A DNA stretch of 64,000 nucleotides, taken from contig JAPWDM010000044.1 in NCBI GenBank assembly GCA_035578155.1, forward strand, positions 508,501 to 572,500, written 5' to 3'. Below are positions 58,701 to 64,000 of the stretch, one piece after another. The notes below the pieces were generated by a model. It did no database searches. It was not told the origin of the DNA and was given only the letters and a program-made list of their open reading frames with translations. A program made the position numbers and the translations under genes. The stretch is from Brachynemurus nebulosus (taxonomy: Eukaryota; Arthropoda; Insecta; Neuroptera; Myrmeleontidae). Positions within the stretch are counted from its first letter, which is position 1, and each line of letters starts with the position of its first letter.

Positions 58701-60790
58701 CTTACGTCATTTATGTTCAAATATCTTACTATAATTATTAAATTTTTAAATTATTATGTAAATTATTTGTCAACTCTCGTTTTTTTAAATTCAAGTTTAG
58801 CTTTCTTGAATATTTTATAGCATTGTTAACTTTTCAAACAATATTTGTATTGTTAATTGTTAAATGTTTGCTAGCTTAGTACCAAAACTATTTAAATTTA
58901 AATAAATTTAGATTTAAACTTATTGCTTACTTGTTTTTCTACAACCACGCCATATATACAGAATAATTCCGTTATTTTTCAGATTTAAGGCCTATTTGTA
59001 AAAGTATATAGATTCTTCTTAACTCTTTGGTGTACCATGGGCCCACACCAATGCTGCTTGCTACTACTGTAGTTATTAAAATTTATAATTAAAATTATTA
59101 ATTGTCACGGGCCATCGACATTAGTACAGGAGACCGAGTACCCTTGTAGTCGAAAAGTCCCTACCTTTTAAAACTTAAATTTTTATTTAATTTAATTTTC
59201 CAGTGTCACATAACATTAATTTATTTTTCTAACATTTAGTTTTCTTTTATTTTTTGTGACACTTGACTCCAAATTAATCATTTACAAATATGTCTGTCTG
59301 TTAGGAGAGCTATTTTGAACTCTAACTATGTAACCACTTAAAGGATTTTGATGTTTTACTTGGAGATGAAGTTCACCAAGATACGCAACCTGGTGAGCTC
59401 AATATACCCAAAGTTGTTATTGGCTGGGCCTAATCGTCCTTGAATTTTGAAAATGCCCCGATTTTGTTTAATTTCTAATCACATAAAAAAAAAACATATT
59501 TGTAACCTAACAAAACAGTCCATATGACGGAAAATTCTGAGAATTGAGATATAGGGAGTCGAAAAGCGGTCTGACTACCGGGGGCCGAAAATAATTTACC
59601 ACAACAAATCTAGCTTGCCTCCGGTCGCAAGCTATTTTTCTCCTTCTTTGTCAGGTATTAATGTTATAGGACCAAGTGCTGTACGAATATTCGAACAGTT
59701 TATTACTTTTTATGTTGTATAATTTTTCCTAGGAACTTAAAGTAAAGCGGTACTCTTGAAAGTAAAAATGTCTAAAAATAAAAACCAATTATTACATCAT
59801 CAAACCGTACACCGGAAAATTCAAACGACATACAAACGCTTCATAATTGAATTATACATTAATAACATAATCGTAGAATATCGATTTATCGTGTAAGAAT
59901 AAGCCGATACAAGCAGCGAAAAACCCCACAACTTGTGATACCTCCCTATACTTATGTTACATTAGATAGACATACCTTTCATGCTAGGTATGGTATTTTC
60001 CCTTCTGTTGTGAAAAGCATTGTATGTAGGTACAATACATACACTTAACACTGATTTTATTTACAAGCCGAGTAGAAAATTGAAATTTACCATCACACCG
60101 CACCGTCTTATGTGCCATGCCACGTTGTCTGACACCCTCTCACTCCCCACGTAGGAATCACATTCGTAAACACAATACACCCATTTGTGTAGACTAGTAT
60201 AGAGCAATAGATATAAACTGTTTTTTTTTTCTCCCCGTTCGATTCAAAACTTCATCGATACTAACGTGGGGTGTGAGGCAAATGAAAGCTCCGCTTATAC
60301 TCTAGTTAATATTTTAATTTGCAATATATAGTTAGTTAATATATAGCTATGCATTCATTAAGTATGGCAAACATACTGGTAGATTTCGTAATCCATAATA
60401 GGTTTAATTTTAGCAGCCCTAAATTTATAATAAGACATACTAGGCACCGGCTTATGGCATCACCATAGACGCGGCCCCGTAAAAAGAGAGGAATTTTGTC
60501 TAGCTCGAAATATCTCGGTTATTAAACTTTTTATTAAAAATTATATGTTTGCACATGACTTACAGTATTTATGATCAGTATCTTATTTTTCGATAAATAA
60601 ATTTTTTTAGGTAGAGGTAGATTTTTTTTTGTTTGTCTTAAACAAACATTTAAAATTACCAAAGCAGCAATTTTTTTGTTTTCTTTCATATCATTTTTAT
60701 TATGAAGAGCGTCGAAGTGGAGACTGTAAAAAAGAAATATCAAACGGTAACACCAATAAATCTGGTCTAGGACATCTGAAATCAAAATAT
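58701..60790. other. Intergenic, no supported gene
   Basis: No family motif in any open frame. GCACCGGCTTATGGCATCAC at about 60444 may be a transposon end, but no partner was found. Confidence 0.45.
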
Positions 60791-61210
60791 CACTTGTTAA
60801 CTACCCCTATAAGACTTAATATTAGGAAATTGGGCAAAAATAGGTCAATTAGATTTTTTACCTGAATTTTAAATTTGCAAACAGAATTTTAATATATTCT
60901 ATTTTTTACCCTCTTTTTGCAAAATTATCCCCTAAATTTTAACCCCCAACCACCCCGGTTTATGTAATTTAAAGAAATTGAAAATCAATAGATATATAGC
61001 ACTCTAAAAAGGAGCAATATCTACTGACAATTTAAACTTTTGTTCTATCTCTTATTTGGAAAATTAAATTTTTACCCAAATTTTTGAAGAGCGGTTTCAC
61101 CCCTTTAAACCGTTTTACCGCCACTAAAAGAAATACGTGTCCCTTATTTTCCGATGCTCTACAACATATCAAAGAATAAACAAAATCGGAGGGTACACCC
61201 CCGTGACATT
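60791..61210 (+). repeat. Dispersed repeat related to 21413 and to the foldback family
   Basis: GTTAACTACCCCTATAAGAC, then AATATTAGGAAATTG, as at 21419. The distal part (AAATACGTGTCCCTTATTTT, then CTCTACAACATATC) is a diverged relative of the 35.4 and 53.4 kb sequences. Confidence 0.65.
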
Positions 61211-61474
61211 CTTTTTAAGTCTGCTTACATAAAAACTCTGAGTATTGAATAGATAGAGGGAGTACAGGTATATGTATATTCAATGTAAATAAAAATGAAG
61301 CCGAAAAAGGGTTAAAATATTGATCAATATGGCGGTTAAGCAAAACTGGATTTAACATTTTTCTATATTTACTGACGTTACAGTATTTGACGTTGTTATA
61401 AATATTGTTACAGTATTTACTAATAAATAGTCTCAAATTGCAGTAAAAATCGTATACAAATTAAAATAGTATAT

Positions 61475-61600
61475 TACGTGATTCAGGTTGTAAGTTGCAT
61501 ATTACACACGAGCGAAAAAGTTACGCAAGAGCCGTGTAGCGGCGAGTGCGTAATAGCGCGGGTGTATAATGTGCCTTACAACCGAGTTACGTACTATACT
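61475..61600. repeat. ~125-bp imperfect hairpin repeat
   Basis: TACGTGATTCAGGTTGTAAG ... TATTACACACG on the left pairs imperfectly with CGGGTGTATAATGTG ... CTTACAACCGAGTTACGTA on the right. The loop is GC-richer (GCCGTGTAGCGGCGAGTGCG). Probably a small foldback MITE; no TSD fixed. Confidence 0.6.
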
Positions 61601-61688
61601 TTATCTACGACTAACATGAAATTCACAGTAAACGATAAAAATTTGGTACAAATCTACAAATACAATACATTAAAGTATGTAGTACTAG

Positions 61689-62626
61689 GTGACCCGGCCA
61701 CGCGTTGCTGTGGCTCAGTAGTTATAATTGATTGAATTAAATTTTTCTTATTATTTTGATACAATCAAATCAATATTTACTAATAAAGCGGAAAATATTT
61801 TAGCCAATTTTAAATCATATGGGATTGAGAATAGGCGCGAGAATAAATTGCTTCGCTTCGCTCGCTAAGCAGTTCAAAATTCTATAAAAGGTTAATTCAA
61901 TGTAATGCTTCGCTCCGCTCGCCATACGATTTACTAATAAAGCTGAAAATAGTTTAGCCAATTTTAAGTCATATGGGATTGAGAATAGGCGAGAGAATAA
62001 AGTGCTTCGCTTCGCTCGCTAAACAGTTCAAAATTCTATAAAAGGTTAATTCCATGTAATGCTTCGCTCCGCTCGCCATAATACTCTCCTATAAAGTGCT
62101 CCGCTTCGCTCGCTAAACATTTCAAAATTCTATAGAAAGTTAATTCCAGGTAGTGCTTCGCTCCGCTCGCCATATGACTCGCCTATAAAGTGCTTCGCTT
62201 CGCTCGCTAAACAATTCAAAATTCTATAAAAGGTTAATTCCAGGTAATGCTTCGCTCCGCTCGCCATACGACTCGCACGAATTTAAATTTATTTATTTAT
62301 ATAAATAGTAAAATTTTTTATTAATTTATGTCAGTTGTAAAAGATGTTTAAATTTTTTCCAATGCATACTTTGAAACTATGGAAACAAAAATCAATAACA
62401 AACATACGTATGTATGTATATTTTCAGATTTATGTCATAATTATGCGTTTTTGTTATACCACGTTTTATACTGACTTCACGGAAACGCGTTCGAACGGGA
62501 TAAAAAGCATCCTATGTGCGTCTCCTGGTTCTAAGCTACCTCTCCACCAATTTTCAACCAAATCGGTTCATCCGTTCTTGAGTTATAAGTAGTGTAACTA
62601 ACACCACTTTCTTTTATATATATAGA
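61689..62626 (+). mobile_element. RTE/SINE-like repeat with GCTTCGC-rich array
   Basis: It opens GTGACCCGGCCACGCGTTGC and ends CGGTTCATCCGTTCTTGAGT ... TATATATATAGAT, both familiar edges of RTE-related insect repeats. In between (about 61840-62275) GCTTCGCTTCGCTCGCT and GCTTCGCTCCGCTCGCC alternate, with spacings of about 154, 94 and 94 bp, embedded in units with CAAAATTCTATA(A/G)AA. No reverse transcriptase is encoded. Confidence 0.6.
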
Positions 62627-62699
62627 TTTGAAATTTATTAAAAACAAGCGTAAACATTCAGTTGCTAGGTAAAATTTTTGTACAGATTCTAATATAATA

Positions 62700-63492
62700 C
62701 ACGGAGAGAAAATTCCTATAAAAATTACTGTGCTCAGCACTACAATCGACGTGTAAAAGGCGAACATATTAAAAATATAAAGATTATAATTAATCATAAA
62801 AAATTTAAAGGATGGAATGTTCTTTTCGTAATATTATCTCCGTAAAATTTGTAAAACAGCACAGTATAAAAAGTTCCATTACCGACAAAAAAATAATTTT
62901 TAATTGTTTTTATTAAAAAAATTACCATGCTAACATGCTAATAATAGAAAGAAAAAAAACAGAAAGAAGGTTGGTTGTGTTGGGAACGCTGTAATGAAAT
63001 GTACCTCACTCAGCGAGTTACATGCGAACCATAGGTGTGGACTGTGGAAGAAACTTTGTCAGACAGTTCGCACCAAGCACCTTGATTTATCAGACTGTGT
63101 TACAAGCAGCTAGCACAGCTAGTAGTCAGTTTCTTTTACACTCTCTTAGGACGATGTCATCGTTTAATTCATCTTTTTGTTATTTACCTATCTTTAGTAT
63201 ATGTATTAGAATATATTGTTGGCAATCATTTTTGTATACATGTTTTTACAGGTACAGTGCAACCAACATAAGGTCGCGAGTCAGATGCGCAAATGAAAGA
63301 GTACGACAACAAGAATTAAACTATAATATATATGCATAAGAGTGTAATAAAAGTTGTGTTAGCACCACATTAAATTTTACCATGCTAGCACATATTTTTT
63401 ATTTTGGCCGTCGATCGCGCACGGATTATAGGGGAGCATGGTAATTTTTCTGAAATTTTCTCTACAAAAATTATAGGATTTTTCTCTCCGTG
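62700..63492. mobile_element. TA-flanked MITE with CACGGAGAGAAAA ends
   Basis: The ends CACGGAGAGAAAATTCC and CACGGAGAGAAAAATCC (right, reverse complement) are flanked by TA (62698-62699, 63493-63494). The internal word (A/T)CCATGCTA or GCATGGTAAT recurs near 62923, 63380 and 63437. The 105-codon plus-strand frame at 63022 inside it has no family motif and is not called a gene. Confidence 0.75.
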
Positions 63493-63494
63493 TA

Positions 63495-64000
63495 TGGATA
63501 TCACTGTATAATATATAGTGTAGTCAATAAAGGTTTCCACCTCTAAATTCTTTATAACAGATCCGATTTTGATAATTTTCTTTTGCAGTTGTTCCTTTTG
63601 TAGATAATTTTCCTACATTCTAGTCGCATGAAATCTACTAAATGGCTTTCTTTATCTTTTTTTTATGGTTGAGACCTAAAAAGTAGAACCACCCAACTAA
63701 GTGACTTATTGTCGATGACGTAGAATTCTAGGAATTGAAAATATAAACTTTGGCCTCCCGATTCTCGCCTGTAAGATGTTAAAATACACTTTTTATTTAT
63801 TACTAAGGGTCTTGATATAAATTTTTATGTTCCTACTTAAAACTGACAGGACTCACATACATATATATATATATAGCGTGAGATTTTCGAGTGTTGCCAT
63901 TTTGATTACAGCAAAACCGTTGATTTAATCGAAAAATTGTTCAAATAAGAGTACGGGGGCAACCGATTCTATAGTCAGGAACTTTATAGCTCTTATGGTT
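63495..64000. other. Intergenic, no supported gene
   Basis: AT-rich with a short (TA)n at about 63862. Nothing recognised before the window edge. Confidence 0.5.

Noticed and set aside
61840..62275. CRISPR-like array of evenly spaced GC-rich motifs
   Set aside because: Units are homologous throughout, including the spacers, and the setting is eukaryotic; it is a tandem repeat.
63022..63339. 105-codon plus-strand frame as a gene
   Set aside because: Lies entirely inside the TA-flanked MITE 62700-63492, with no family motif or promoter.

Overview
This is a strongly AT-rich eukaryotic window, almost certainly from an insect. The supporting signs are Tc1/mariner-, pogo-, hAT-, piggyBac- and Merlin-type DNA transposons, a non-LTR retrotransposon with RNase H, long TA microsatellites, short GGTTA (TTAGG-like) runs and TCAGT/TCATT initiators behind TATA boxes. 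A hemipteran such as an aphid fits the repeat flavour, but that is an impression and not a demonstration. No conserved cellular gene was recognised. The window is a repeat-dense intergenic region built by nested insertion. Many element boundaries can be proven from terminal inverted repeats (TIRs) plus target-site duplications (TSDs).

Layout. 0-8.1 kb: a pogo-like element (1924-3160) with a hAT MITE inside it, a hairpin MITE (3685-3892), and a three-level nest. In the nest a TA-flanked element (3953-8097) contains an element with 33-bp subterminal arrays (4205-7037), which contains an intact mariner-like transposon (5300-6623). 9.5-12.0 kb: a complete Merlin/IS1016-type element with 528-bp TIRs, a perfect 8-bp TSD and an apparently intact 298-aa transposase interrupted by one 82-bp intron. 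13.3-14.2 kb: a piggyBac-like MITE flanked by TTAA. 16.8-20.75 kb: a TA-flanked element containing a 1,269-bp tandem duplication. 21-25.3 kb: TA microsatellites, a roughly 120-bp tandem family and LINE 3' ends.

25.4-35.5 kb is the oddest part. It is an approximately 10-kb palindromic locus of nested inverted repeats. It holds a C2H2 zinc-finger ORF broken by two frameshifts (30.3-31.5 kb), a TATA/initiator promoter directly beside an approximately 700-bp minisatellite of TGACTC units, and a remnant of a second, inverted copy of the same gene. The left side carries an extra 2.7 kb with a 108-aa ORF under a compact promoter (two TGACGTCA sites, each paired with a palindrome, then a TATA box), a convergent 148-aa ORF, and a duplicated gene start. 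A 1.46-kb foldback (34.0-35.47 kb) closes the right side.

36.4-42.1 kb: a Tigger-like MITE and a hAT element (36910-42127) with an intact 592-aa transposase. A 5'-truncated LINE is inserted within a few bases of its stop codon, and the LINE 3' UTR is a series of about ten stem-loops. 42-64 kb: dispersed repeats, two more hAT MITEs, three more TA-flanked elements (50520-51180, 51891-52073, 52132-53067), and an RTE/SINE-like unit with a GCTTCGC-rich array. The 52132-53067 element is an internal-deletion derivative of a pogo transposon.

A recurring theme is that at least five TA-flanked elements carry many internal copies of their own terminal word. Coordinates of dispersed-repeat edges are approximate. 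Those of elements with TSDs are exact to within the alignment I could do by eye.
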